Assembly (NCBI RefSeq): GCF_000231445.1
Contig: NZ_AGFR01000009.1
Span: 62,001 to 126,000, forward strand
Direction: 5' to 3'
From: Commensalibacter intestini A911
GTDB taxonomy: Bacteria; Pseudomonadota; Alphaproteobacteria; Acetobacterales; Acetobacteraceae
Length of the DNA stretch: 64,000 nt
Below are positions 8,636 through 16,228 of this stretch, piece after piece (the first letter of the stretch is position 1; each line of letters opens with the position of its first letter). A program made the position numbers and the translations under genes. The notes under the pieces were generated by a model. It worked only from the letters and a program-made list of their open reading frames with translations. It was not told the origin of the DNA and did no database searches.

Positions 8636-9280
8636 TTAGTTCATTCTTGCTTCAATACTATCTGCAAGCTGGGTAACCAATAAACAACATGATGTTGCAC
8701 CAGCATCCAATACACCTCTTGAACGTTCACCAAGACGGCTTGCACGACCAATTTTAGCCACTAAATCTTTTGTAGAATCACGACCTTTTGCAGCAGCATC
8801 TTTCATAATGTTCAATGCTTCTTTAAAGGTTTTTCCATCTTTTACAGCTTGTGCAAAACTATCTGTGGCAGGAAATAATGTATCTACCAAACATTTATCA
8901 CCTTTTTGAGCTGGGCTAATATCTTGTAATTCGCTCATCCCATTCGCCAACATTGCTTGTACATCTTCTTTGGTTAGTTCAGTTTTACCTTGAACGCTAT
9001 CTGACCAACCTGTGAAAATGCAGCCATATAAAGGCCCCATAGAACCACCAATTCCTTCCATCAAGGAATCACTAAGTTCAGCTAAAGCTTCTGATAATGT
9101 TAATTGCTTACCATCAATACGTTTTTTACAAATATTGAATCCTTTAGCCATGTTAATACCATGATCTCCATCCCCGATAGCACCATCGATCTCACTTAAG
9201 TAATCACGATTGCTAACGATTACATTGATCAAATCATCAACAACATCAACACCATTTTTAATAACAACAACTTCAGACAT
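8636..9280 (-). CDS. dhaL: DhaL-type kinase subunit (ATP-binding)
   Basis: The nucleotide-binding subunit of a dihydroxyacetone-kinase-type enzyme, 214 residues. IGDGDHG at about residues 35-41 holds the Mg-binding aspartates, followed by GGSMGPLYG and GVLDAGATS. The start is ATG 9280, with AAGG about 9 nt upstream, rather than a longer frame running into dhaK. It begins 4 bp after dhaK ends, so the two are translated together. No DhaM phosphotransfer subunit is present in the window. Next to polyol dehydrogenases and an EryI-type isomerase, the likely substrate is a tetrulose (erythrulose) rather than dihydroxyacetone. That is an inference from context; a simple dihydroxyacetone kinase is the alternative. 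Confidence 0.85.
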   Translation of the reverse strand: MSEVVVIKNGVDVVDDLINVIVSNRDYLSEIDGAIGDGDHGINMAKGFNICKKRIDGKQLTLSEALAELSDSLMEGIGGSMGPLYGCIFTGWSDSVQGKTELTKEDVQAMLANGMSELQDISPAQKGDKCLVDTLFPATDSFAQAVKDGKTFKEALNIMKDAAAKGRDSTKDLVAKIGRASRLGERSRGVLDAGATSCCLLVTQLADSIEARMN

Positions 9281-9284
9281 TTTA

Positions 9285-10289
9285 TTAACCTTGAACCATA
9301 CCAAGAGAATGAACAGGAGCATCAACAAGCTTTTTCAACTCGTCGTCTAATTTCATCATAGTCAATGTAACACCCATCATTTCAAGAGAGGTGAAATAAT
9401 TTCCAACATAGCTACGATGCACTTTTACGCCTTTTTCTTTCAAAATACGATCAACTTCAGCATAATAAATATAAAGTTCCATTGTTGGGGTTGCACCCAA
9501 ACCAGAAACTAAAACAACAACTTCAGAACCAGCTTCAAAGATACCTTCTTTTAAAATTGGTTCTAACATTGTATAAGCCATTTCATTAGCTGGTTGCAAT
9601 GGAACAACATTAATTCCTGGTTCACCATGATGTCCAATACCAACTTCCATCATACCATTATCAATATTGAAGTTGGGATGACCCACAGCAGGAATAATAC
9701 AAGAACTTAAACCAACGCCAATAGAACGACAGTTATCAATTGCTTTTTGTGCCGCACCAATAACACCATCAAGATCATATCCAGCTGCAGCAGCTGCACC
9801 GCCTACTTTCCACATTAGGATTTCACCAGCAACACCACGACGTTTTTCTCTTTCCGTAATCGGAGCAGAAGCAACATCATCATTTGCAACAACAGTTTTC
9901 ACTGTGATACCAGCAGCAGCAGCTTTTTTAACTGCCATTTTAACATTCATGTTATCGCCAGCATAGTTTCCGTAAAGACATGCAACACCAGCACCACCAT
10001 CAGACGCTTTCATTGCATCAAGGAACGCACCTGCTGTTGGTGAAGAAAAGATTTCACCAATAGCAACAGCATCAACCATGTTTTTACCAACATAGCCCAA
10101 GAATGCTGGTTCGTGACCTGAGCCACCACCTGTTACAATCCCAACTTTTCCTTTTTGAGGAATGGCAGGGTATTTCAATACTCTTTCGTGATCTGTTTTT
10201 GCGAAAAGCTCTGGATGAGCAGCAACATAACCTTCAATTGCATCTTCGACGACAAGATCAGGATCGTTAATAATTCTGTTTAATTTCAT
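9285..10289 (-). CDS. dhaK: DhaK-type kinase subunit (ketose-binding)
   Basis: The substrate-binding subunit of a DhaK-family ketose kinase, 334 residues. GGGSGHEP (His59), GDNMN (Asp112) and GIGHHGEPG (His221) correspond to the histidine and aspartate that bind and activate the short ketose in E. coli DhaK. It is the fourth gene of the operon: zinc dehydrogenase, permease, SDR, DhaK, DhaL. In the threitol and erythritol pathways described from Mycobacterium smegmatis, DhaK-like proteins phosphorylate D- or L-erythrulose. The operon content here matches that use, with the kinase split in two subunits. Substrate and phosphorylation site cannot be read from sequence. Confidence 0.88.
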   Translation of the reverse strand: MKLNRIINDPDLVVEDAIEGYVAAHPELFAKTDHERVLKYPAIPQKGKVGIVTGGGSGHEPAFLGYVGKNMVDAVAIGEIFSSPTAGAFLDAMKASDGGAGVACLYGNYAGDNMNVKMAVKKAAAAGITVKTVVANDDVASAPITEREKRRGVAGEILMWKVGGAAAAAGYDLDGVIGAAQKAIDNCRSIGVGLSSCIIPAVGHPNFNIDNGMMEVGIGHHGEPGINVVPLQPANEMAYTMLEPILKEGIFEAGSEVVVLVSGLGATPTMELYIYYAEVDRILKEKGVKVHRSYVGNYFTSLEMMGVTLTMMKLDDELKKLVDAPVHSLGMVQG

Positions 10290-10329
10290 AATTCATTCAC
10301 TTTAAAATTAGAGAAATACCACTGTGATA

Positions 10330-11085
10330 TTACTGGACTGTAAAACCACCATCGATAACTAAATTAGCACCATTAATAATGGATGCTTCGCTACTGGCCA
10401 AGTAAACAGCAGCAGCGGCAATTTGTTCAGGTTCAGCAAAACGGCGTGATGGAATTTTTGCTTTAAATTCTTCACCGACTTTACCTGCCCATGCTTTTTT
10501 ACCAAGCTCAGTTAAAACAACCGTAGGGGAAATAGAGTTTACATTAATATTGGAGGGCCCCCATTCCAATGATAATACTTGAGTAAGACCGATCACACCA
10601 GCTTTACTTGCACAATAAGCAACATGATTCGGCAATGCAACTACACCTGCTTGAGAAGCAAGATTAATAATAGAACCATGTCCTTGTTTTAACATCACAT
10701 TACCCACTGCTTGGCAGACTAAGAATGTACCTGTTAAATTAATGTTAATTGTTGCATTCCACATATCTTCGCTAATATTTTCAGCAGCATCTAACAACGC
10801 AACACCAGCACAGTTTACCAAAACATCAATACGACCATAATGATCAACAACCGCTTTTACTGCTTTCGTAATTTGATCTTTACTGGTGACATCAAGCTGA
10901 ATACCAATTGCTTTATCAGCACCTAGCTCTTTAGCGATATCTGCAATGTTGTCTGCACGATCTAATAGAGCAACTTTTACACCTTTAGCAAGATAAGCAT
11001 GAGCAATTTCATTACCAATTCCTGCGCCACCACCTGTAACAACAGCAACTTTACCAGCTAAATCAAACATTTCTTTCTTAGACAT
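10330..11085 (-). CDS. SDR polyol dehydrogenase (D-threitol dehydrogenase-like)
   Basis: A classical short-chain dehydrogenase/reductase of 251 residues using NAD(H). It has the VTGGGAGIGNEIA nucleotide-binding loop, an acidic residue after the second strand (LLDRAD) pointing to NAD over NADP, LVNCAG, the catalytic INLASQ serine, YCASKAG (Tyr and Lys) and the C-terminal NLVIDGGF. The ATG at 11085 has AAGGAG about 8 nt upstream; an overlapping TTG at 11088 is less likely. Placed between a polyol permease and DhaK/DhaL, it probably oxidises a sugar alcohol to the ketose that the kinase uses. D-threitol to D-erythrulose is the best guess from pathway resemblance. Confidence 0.8.
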   Translation of the reverse strand: MSKKEMFDLAGKVAVVTGGGAGIGNEIAHAYLAKGVKVALLDRADNIADIAKELGADKAIGIQLDVTSKDQITKAVKAVVDHYGRIDVLVNCAGVALLDAAENISEDMWNATININLTGTFLVCQAVGNVMLKQGHGSIINLASQAGVVALPNHVAYCASKAGVIGLTQVLSLEWGPSNINVNSISPTVVLTELGKKAWAGKVGEEFKAKIPSRRFAEPEQIAAAAVYLASSEASIINGANLVIDGGFTVQ

Positions 11086-11121
11086 CAAAGATACTCCTTA
11101 AATAATTAACTATAAAATAGA

Positions 11122-12396
11122 CTACAATGCTTCTTTAACAGCGACACCAACTTCGTGCTCAACACTATCACTTGTAGGTTGACCAACATTCACAAAGATC
11201 ATCAAGCAAGCTGCAACGATATATAAAGCTGTATAGATATAAATAACGCCTGCATTACCAACTGAAGCAATAAATAGAGTTACGATAAAATATCCAAAGA
11301 AATAACTCATCCCTGCACCAAAGTTTAGGATAGACATTGCTGCACCTTTATCTTTAGGTGCCAACATTGGCATAATCGCAGACAATGGAACAAACGCCGC
11401 AAGGAAACAACCATATACACTAGCGATCAATGTAATTGTTAACACTGAAGCATGCGCTTCAATTGCATAATAGAACAAGAAAGTAGTAATCGCACAACCT
11501 ACACAGCCGAACCACATCACAACGTTACGCCATCCCAATTTATCGCCAATAATACCCCACAATAAATTAAAAATAACATTCACCATCCAAAGCCAAGTTA
11601 CTACTGATAACCACACATCTTTATCATAATGTTCGGCAATCAATAATGCAGGAATAAATACTGGAAAACCGTAGGCTGCACTGGTATTAATCATACGAAC
11701 AATACCACCCATCGCAACTTTTGGTTTTTTGGTTAAAATTGTTAATCCATTCAATAAATAAGAAAAAGAAGCTTTTTCAGTTTTTTTGTTGTCACTATTT
11801 TTATCACCACCACTTAATGCTAAGGCAACCACAGCACCAACAGTAACAAAAATCAATGCAGTCCATAGAACATGTAAATGTGAAATATGGTAATAGTTTA
11901 ACATAACATTAGAGTATCCAGTACCAATAACGGCAACCCCACCAGAATACATAAACCAAAAAATACCCACTGCTGACCCTAATTTTTCAGCTGGTGCTTC
12001 ATAAGCAACCCAAACCAAAAAACCATAAGCAAATAATGGATAAGCCAATCCTCTGATCGCATAAGTAGGAATAATCCAATATAAATTATGCGTAGGCATT
12101 CCAAAAGTTAGGAAGAAGAATGAACCAACATAAAACAAAATCAGTCCAATAAACATCACGCGTCTGACACCATAGATCTCGGCTAAAACACCAGAGAACC
12201 ATGATGAAATGGCAACCATCAATCCATAAATTGTATAAATCAAACCAGTTTGAGCCTGTGTCATATGACCAGATTGCTGCAAATATTCTGGCAACCAGTT
12301 TAACTCTAAACCTTCACCAGCCATAAAAATCATCACCCCAAAATAGCCGAGCATTAATTTAGGTGAGACAAAAATTTTGTTAATTAAATTGGACAT
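11122..12396 (-). CDS. MFS polyol permease (RbtT/DalT type)
   Basis: A 12-helix major facilitator protein of 424 residues in the inner membrane. The segment GYFGVMIFMAGEGLELNWL, the loop ISSWFSGVLAEIYGVRRVM and the second-half loop WGIIGDKLGWRNV match the polyol permease family that includes ribitol and arabitol transporters. The ATG at 12396 has AAGGA 7 nt upstream; the longer frame reaching 12447 has no such site. It lies between the zinc dehydrogenase and the SDR, so it should import the substrate of this operon. A second, related permease is at 16.2-17.5 kb. Confidence 0.85.
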   Translation of the reverse strand: MSNLINKIFVSPKLMLGYFGVMIFMAGEGLELNWLPEYLQQSGHMTQAQTGLIYTIYGLMVAISSWFSGVLAEIYGVRRVMFIGLILFYVGSFFFLTFGMPTHNLYWIIPTYAIRGLAYPLFAYGFLVWVAYEAPAEKLGSAVGIFWFMYSGGVAVIGTGYSNVMLNYYHISHLHVLWTALIFVTVGAVVALALSGGDKNSDNKKTEKASFSYLLNGLTILTKKPKVAMGGIVRMINTSAAYGFPVFIPALLIAEHYDKDVWLSVVTWLWMVNVIFNLLWGIIGDKLGWRNVVMWFGCVGCAITTFLFYYAIEAHASVLTITLIASVYGCFLAAFVPLSAIMPMLAPKDKGAAMSILNFGAGMSYFFGYFIVTLFIASVGNAGVIYIYTALYIVAACLMIFVNVGQPTSDSVEHEVGVAVKEAL

Positions 12397-12458
12397 ACAT
12401 TCTTCCTTAATCTTGATAAAAGCTTGGTATAAAAACCAAGCTTTCAATCAAAAAAATG

Positions 12459-13574
12459 CTATTTCATGTTTGGATCTAAGACAACTTTTAAAGAACCGAC
12501 GCCTTTTTTCATGATGTCGAATGCTTCCTTGTATTTTTCTAGTGGAAATACATGTGTTACAACGCCTTCAGTTGGGAAATCACCATTTTGAATTCCTTTG
12601 ATGGTCATTGGGTAACAATATGGACCAAGGTGAGACCCTAATACATCCAATTCTTTACGATCACTGATGATACTCCAATCCACTGCAACTGGATCTTTGA
12701 ACACTGAGAATTCAACAAAACGACCCAATTTACGGATCATTGCTAACCCTTGTTCAACTGACTTACCAGCACCTGTTGCTTCAATATAAATATCACAGCC
12801 ATAACCTTCAGTCATTTCTTTGATTTTTGTGACAACATCTTCTTTAGCTGGGTTCATCACAATATCAGCACCAAAATGTTTAGCTAATGCCAAACGTTCT
12901 TCACTAAGATCAAGAACAACCAATTTCTCTGGACCTGACTTCTTAATTGCACCGATCATTCCCAAACCAAGGGTTCCTGCACCAGAAAGAACAACAAAAT
13001 CACCCAGTTTAACACTGGCACGTTGAACAGCATGTAATGAACAAGCATAAGGTTCGATCAAAATAGCTTTATTCATTGGAAGATCGTCTGGAACATGGTG
13101 ATTAATTCCCTCTTTGGGAATTTTTATATATTCAGCCATACCGCCGTTTACATTATTTTGGAAACCGTATAAATCGTGTTTTTCACACATCCAATATTCA
13201 CCACGATTACAAAAACGGCAATCCCAACAAGGAACAATTTGTTCAGATGTAATACGATCATTTAATTTAAAATCTTTGACCCCTTCGCCATATGCAACGA
13301 CATGACCAATAAATTCATGGCCTGGAATCATTGGAGCTTTAATATAAGCAGGTTGTTTATCATCACCCCAAAAACTAGGAGCACCTTCAAAAGACTTCAC
13401 ATCACCTGCGCAAATACCGCATGCTTCAACTTTAAGCAAAATTTCATTAGGACCAATTTCAGGGACAGGCACCTGTTCAAAACGATAATCATGAGGTGCA
13501 TACGCCACAATTGCGCGCATTGTTTTAGGAATATTATCCAATTTAGCTACAGGACCAGCTTTGCTTTCTGCCAT
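12459..13574 (-). CDS. Zinc-dependent polyol dehydrogenase (erythritol/L-threitol type)
   Basis: A medium-chain zinc alcohol dehydrogenase of 371 residues. The catalytic zinc ligands appear in EACGICAGDVK and PGHEFIGHV, the structural zinc in CWDCRFCNRGEYWMC (four cysteines), and the NAD fold in LSGAGTLGLGMIGA. It has an N-terminal extension ahead of the usual MRAIV start. It is first in the operon, followed after 62 bp by a polyol permease. From memory it resembles the erythritol/L-threitol dehydrogenase of the mycobacterial pathway, and its neighbours are the other genes of that pathway. A different substrate such as another C4-C5 polyol remains possible. Confidence 0.78.
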   Translation of the reverse strand: MAESKAGPVAKLDNIPKTMRAIVAYAPHDYRFEQVPVPEIGPNEILLKVEACGICAGDVKSFEGAPSFWGDDKQPAYIKAPMIPGHEFIGHVVAYGEGVKDFKLNDRITSEQIVPCWDCRFCNRGEYWMCEKHDLYGFQNNVNGGMAEYIKIPKEGINHHVPDDLPMNKAILIEPYACSLHAVQRASVKLGDFVVLSGAGTLGLGMIGAIKKSGPEKLVVLDLSEERLALAKHFGADIVMNPAKEDVVTKIKEMTEGYGCDIYIEATGAGKSVEQGLAMIRKLGRFVEFSVFKDPVAVDWSIISDRKELDVLGSHLGPYCYPMTIKGIQNGDFPTEGVVTHVFPLEKYKEAFDIMKKGVGSLKVVLDPNMK

Positions 13575-13833
13575 TGGTTTAAACTTTCATTAATTGAAAT
13601 AATTATATTTCAGCATATTTGAATAAATTTACTTAAAAGACAAATAAAATACTTGTGAGTTGACTTCTATAGAATTTGGAACAACAAAGGAGAATAAGAG
13701 GATTTTTATTTAATTTTTTGTATTTTTAACGAAATAATCTTAATTTTTCTTTGTTTTATAATTAAATTTTTCGTGATAATTACTAAAAGAACAAATTTAA
13801 TTCCTAACCATTTAAAATTTAAGGAAAAAATCA

Positions 13834-14292
13834 ATGTTACCAATTGCAATTGGCTGTGATGATGCTGCTGTTAGCTTAAAAAATACATTAGTTGAATTTC
13901 TAGAATCTCTTGGTATTAAAGTTGTTGATTACAGCACTGATGCCAATCGTGAATCAAACTTTTATCCTGATATTGCATGGTCTGTTGGACAGGCAATCAA
14001 AGAAGGCAAACATGAAAGAGGAATCTTGGTTTGTGGAACAGGCATTGGCATGGCAATCACTGCTAATAAAATTCCTGGAATTCGTGCAGCACAATGTCAT
14101 GATACTTTTTCAGCAGAACGCGCTAGAAAAAGTAATGATGCTCAAATCATCACATTAGGTGAAAGAGTCATTGGACCAGAACTTGCAAAAACAATTATTA
14201 AAACATGGTTAGATTCTGAATTCTCTGGTGGTAACTCTGCACCAAAAGTAGATCGCATTAAATATTATGAGAAAAAAGCACTTTCTTCATAA
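13834..14292 (+). CDS. RpiB/EryI-type sugar-phosphate isomerase
   Basis: An isomerase of the RpiB/LacAB fold, 152 residues. VCGTGIGMAITANK contains the active-site cysteine (Cys67) and phosphate-binding loop, and HDTFSAERARKSNDAQI the second half-site (His89). The usual GCDHxG start of ribose-5-phosphate isomerase B is GCDDAA here, so the histidine at position 10 is aspartate. The C-terminal tail and the HDTFSAERA block resemble Brucella EryI, which converts D-erythrulose 4-phosphate to D-erythrose 4-phosphate. It is transcribed divergently from the dehydrogenase-kinase operon across 259 bp, has an AAGGA ribosome site and its own terminator. The tetrose-phosphate role is inferred. Confidence 0.82.
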   Translation: MLPIAIGCDDAAVSLKNTLVEFLESLGIKVVDYSTDANRESNFYPDIAWSVGQAIKEGKHERGILVCGTGIGMAITANKIPGIRAAQCHDTFSAERARKSNDAQIITLGERVIGPELAKTIIKTWLDSEFSGGNSAPKVDRIKYYEKKALSS

Positions 14293-14314
14293 TTACCAAT
14301 CGAAATAAACAGAT

Positions 14315-14353
14315 AAAAAACCATTCATAACAACCATTAGGAATGGTTTTTTT
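14315..14353 (+). terminator. Terminator of the isomerase gene
   Basis: A perfect A6CCATTC / GAATGGT6 stem (14315-14326 with 14341-14352) and seven T residues on the plus strand, 22 bp behind the stop codon. A textbook rho-independent terminator. Confidence 0.92.
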
Positions 14354-14356
14354 ATT

Positions 14357-14662
14357 TCAAGATTCTGAAAATTTTTTACAATAGAATGATAACTGACAAC
14401 TCAAGTCATGACTCCACGCAGCAATCCGATGATATTGTTTTGGTTCAATCAAAGGCGGTTGATTTTCAACAGAGTATTCTGCTTTTCCTGTAACCACGCC
14501 ATCTTCTGTCATAAACTCCATCGTCACATGACCCGATAAAATCTGCAATTTTGCCCAAGTTCCTGCTTTTGTATTATGGCGACTCTTAAATGCTTCTGGC
14601 AATGTCATTTCTGTCCACACAGAAAGCGTTTTATAACACTCCAAATCTTCATCACACTCCAT
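14357..14662 (-). CDS. DUF1971 (YeaR/TehB-N) cupin-like protein
   Basis: A 101-residue protein with the fold of the small DUF1971 family, also found at the N-terminus of tellurite-resistance TehB. Recognisable parts are the LPEAFKSRHNTKAGTWAKL strand, ILSGHVTMEFM, and QYHRIAAWSHDLSCQLSFYC near the end. The ATG at 14662 is chosen because GAGGAG lies 6 nt upstream; a GTG one codon earlier is too close to that site. The family binds small anionic or oxidant ligands in some cases, but its exact role is unknown. It is transcribed towards the isomerase terminator and has no obvious operon partner. Confidence 0.75.
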   Translation of the reverse strand: MECDEDLECYKTLSVWTEMTLPEAFKSRHNTKAGTWAKLQILSGHVTMEFMTEDGVVTGKAEYSVENQPPLIEPKQYHRIAAWSHDLSCQLSFYCKKFSES

Positions 14663-14690
14663 CACTATCTCCTCACATTATACACAAACA

Positions 14691-14891
14691 CTAACAACTA
14701 AAACCGATTAGGTTTTTATCACTTTCTTTTGACCAAAACTTTAGATAGAAAAAATTGCCCTTACATTCCAAAATGCTATAGTCGTTTTCAGGATACCCCA
14801 GATATTTACTTTTTGCTACGTAAACACCTCTTATTATAGGAGGCTGCATTGTATATTCTAAGATTAAAAAGCAAATTAAAGATTTTTGCAA
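14691..14891 (-). CDS. Hypothetical small protein, doubtful
   Basis: A 66-codon frame starting from TTG (or 52 codons from an internal ATG). The segment SKYLGYPENDYSILECKGN followed by FFYLKFWSKES reads like real protein. However, no ribosome site precedes either start and a stop codon lies immediately upstream of the TTG. It may be a remnant. I recognise no family. The surrounding 420 bp (14663-15087) otherwise holds only the upstream region of the xylitol-dehydrogenase-like gene. Confidence 0.25.
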   Translation of the reverse strand: MQKSLICFLILEYTMQPPIIRGVYVAKSKYLGYPENDYSILECKGNFFYLKFWSKESDKNLIGFSC

Positions 14892-15087
14892 TTAGTACAG
14901 CCTTGTTGTGCCTTAAACCTATATTGGCAAACAAACAATTTTTACTCAATCTTCTCCTCACTTGGGAAGCTTAAAGAGAAGAATTTTTTTTCTCACAATA
15001 ATTCACTGCTTTGTGATTGTTCAATTGATGTAAATTAATGTTATCGCTAGGTCATTCGTATATTTAAAAGTTTATAAGGATATTGTT

Positions 15088-16131
15088 ATGGCAAAAGCGC
15101 TTGTTTTGGAATGCAAAGGAAAATTAAGCATTCGTGATATCGACCTACCTAGTCATGTAGGTGCAAATGATGTCAAAATCAAAATCCATAATGTTGGTGT
15201 TTGTGGCAGTGATGTTCACTATTATACCCACGGAAAAATTGGACCTTTTGTTGTAAATGAACCAATGGTTCTTGGACATGAAGCCTCTGGAACTGTTGTA
15301 GAAGTCGGTAAAGATGTTAAAAATCTAAAAGTCGGTGACAGGGTTTGTATGGAACCTGGTGTTCCAAACTTACATTCAAAAGCAACTCAACTTGGAATCT
15401 ATAACGTAGACCCAGATGTTCGTTTTTGGGCAACCCCTCCTATCCATGGATGTTTAACAGAAAGCGTTGTTCATCCTGCTGCTTATACTTTTAAACTTCC
15501 TGACAACGTTTCTTTTGCCGAAGGTGCTTTTGTAGAACCTTTTGCAACGGGTGTTCATGCTTGTGTTAAAGGCAAAATTAAACCTGGTGATATTTGTTTA
15601 GTTGCTGGTTGTGGCCCAATTGGTATTTTAACTGCATTGGCTGCTTTGGCTTCTGGTGCCAGCAAAGTATTTATCTCTGATGTTGCTGCACCCAAACTTG
15701 CCATTGCAGGCCAATATGAAGGTCTTATTCCTGTTAATGTTGCCAAAGACTCTTTAGTCGAAAAAGTAAAAGCTGAATGTGGAAAAGACTGGGGCGTTGA
15801 TGTGGCTTTCGAAGCATCAGGACACCCTTCATCTTATGATCCTCTTTTAGCGTCTGTTAGACCAGGTGGCACTATCGTATTTGTTGGTATGCCTGTTGAT
15901 AAAGTTCCTTTTGATTTTGTAACCGCACAAAGTAAAGAATTACGTATGGAAACTGTTTTCCGTTATGCAAATGTGTATGACCGTGCTGTTAGTTTAATTG
16001 CATCAGGCAAAGTAAATCTTAAACCATTAATTTCTGGTATTTATCCGTTTGAAAAAGCCATTGAAGCTTTCGAACGTGCTGCTTCCGCCAAACCAGATGA
16101 CGTAAAGTTACAAATTCAACTTATTGAATAA
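15088..16131 (+). CDS. xdh: NAD-dependent xylitol dehydrogenase-like protein
   Basis: A medium-chain zinc dehydrogenase of the sorbitol/xylitol dehydrogenase group, 347 residues, expected to oxidise xylitol to D-xylulose in the cytoplasm. Catalytic zinc ligands lie in [21 protein letters not shown] and [11 protein letters not shown], and the NAD fold in [15 protein letters not shown]. The lobe that usually holds four structural-zinc cysteines reads [19 protein letters not shown] with none, as in the rhizobial xylitol dehydrogenases I recall. A ribosome site (AAGGA) precedes the ATG. D-xylulose would enter the pentose phosphate pathway through a xylulokinase, which is not in the window. A related polyol permease follows beyond a terminator. 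Confidence 0.85.
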   Translation: MAKALVLECKGKLSIRDIDLPSHVGANDVKIKIHNVGVCGSDVHYYTHGKIGPFVVNEPMVLGHEASGTVVEVGKDVKNLKVGDRVCMEPGVPNLHSKATQLGIYNVDPDVRFWATPPIHGCLTESVVHPAAYTFKLPDNVSFAEGAFVEPFATGVHACVKGKIKPGDICLVAGCGPIGILTALAALASGASKVFISDVAAPKLAIAGQYEGLIPVNVAKDSLVEKVKAECGKDWGVDVAFEASGHPSSYDPLLASVRPGGTIVFVGMPVDKVPFDFVTAQSKELRMETVFRYANVYDRAVSLIASGKVNLKPLISGIYPFEKAIEAFERAASAKPDDVKLQIQLIE

Positions 16132-16150
16132 CTTACGTTATTTTCCAAAC

Positions 16151-16188
16151 AAAAACCCGTCATGATACCGATTATGACGGGTTTTTTT
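16151..16188 (+). terminator. Terminator behind the xylitol dehydrogenase gene
   Basis: A 13-bp perfect stem (16151-16163 with 16174-16186), with T7 at 16182-16188. It separates the dehydrogenase from the permease. The permease therefore depends on readthrough or on a promoter in the roughly 40 bp before its ATG. Confidence 0.92.
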
Positions 16189-16228
16189 GCCTCTTTTTCC
16201 CTATTTTTACTCTTGTGGACATCACAAA

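Noticed and set aside
8636-10289. Glycerol/dihydroxyacetone kinase operon as the sole explanation of DhaK-DhaL
   Set aside because: No DhaM, glycerol dehydrogenase or glycerol facilitator gene is seen, while tetritol-type partners surround the genes. It is kept only as the alternative.
14950-14995. Terminator-like CTTCTC/GAGAAG hairpin followed by a T-run
   Set aside because: The stem is only 6 bp, with a long loop, and there is no plus-strand gene upstream for it to serve.
16187-16228. Extended start of the second permease at TTG 16187
   Set aside because: The codon lies in the T-run of a strong terminator, and ATG 16229 gives the normal permease N-terminus.
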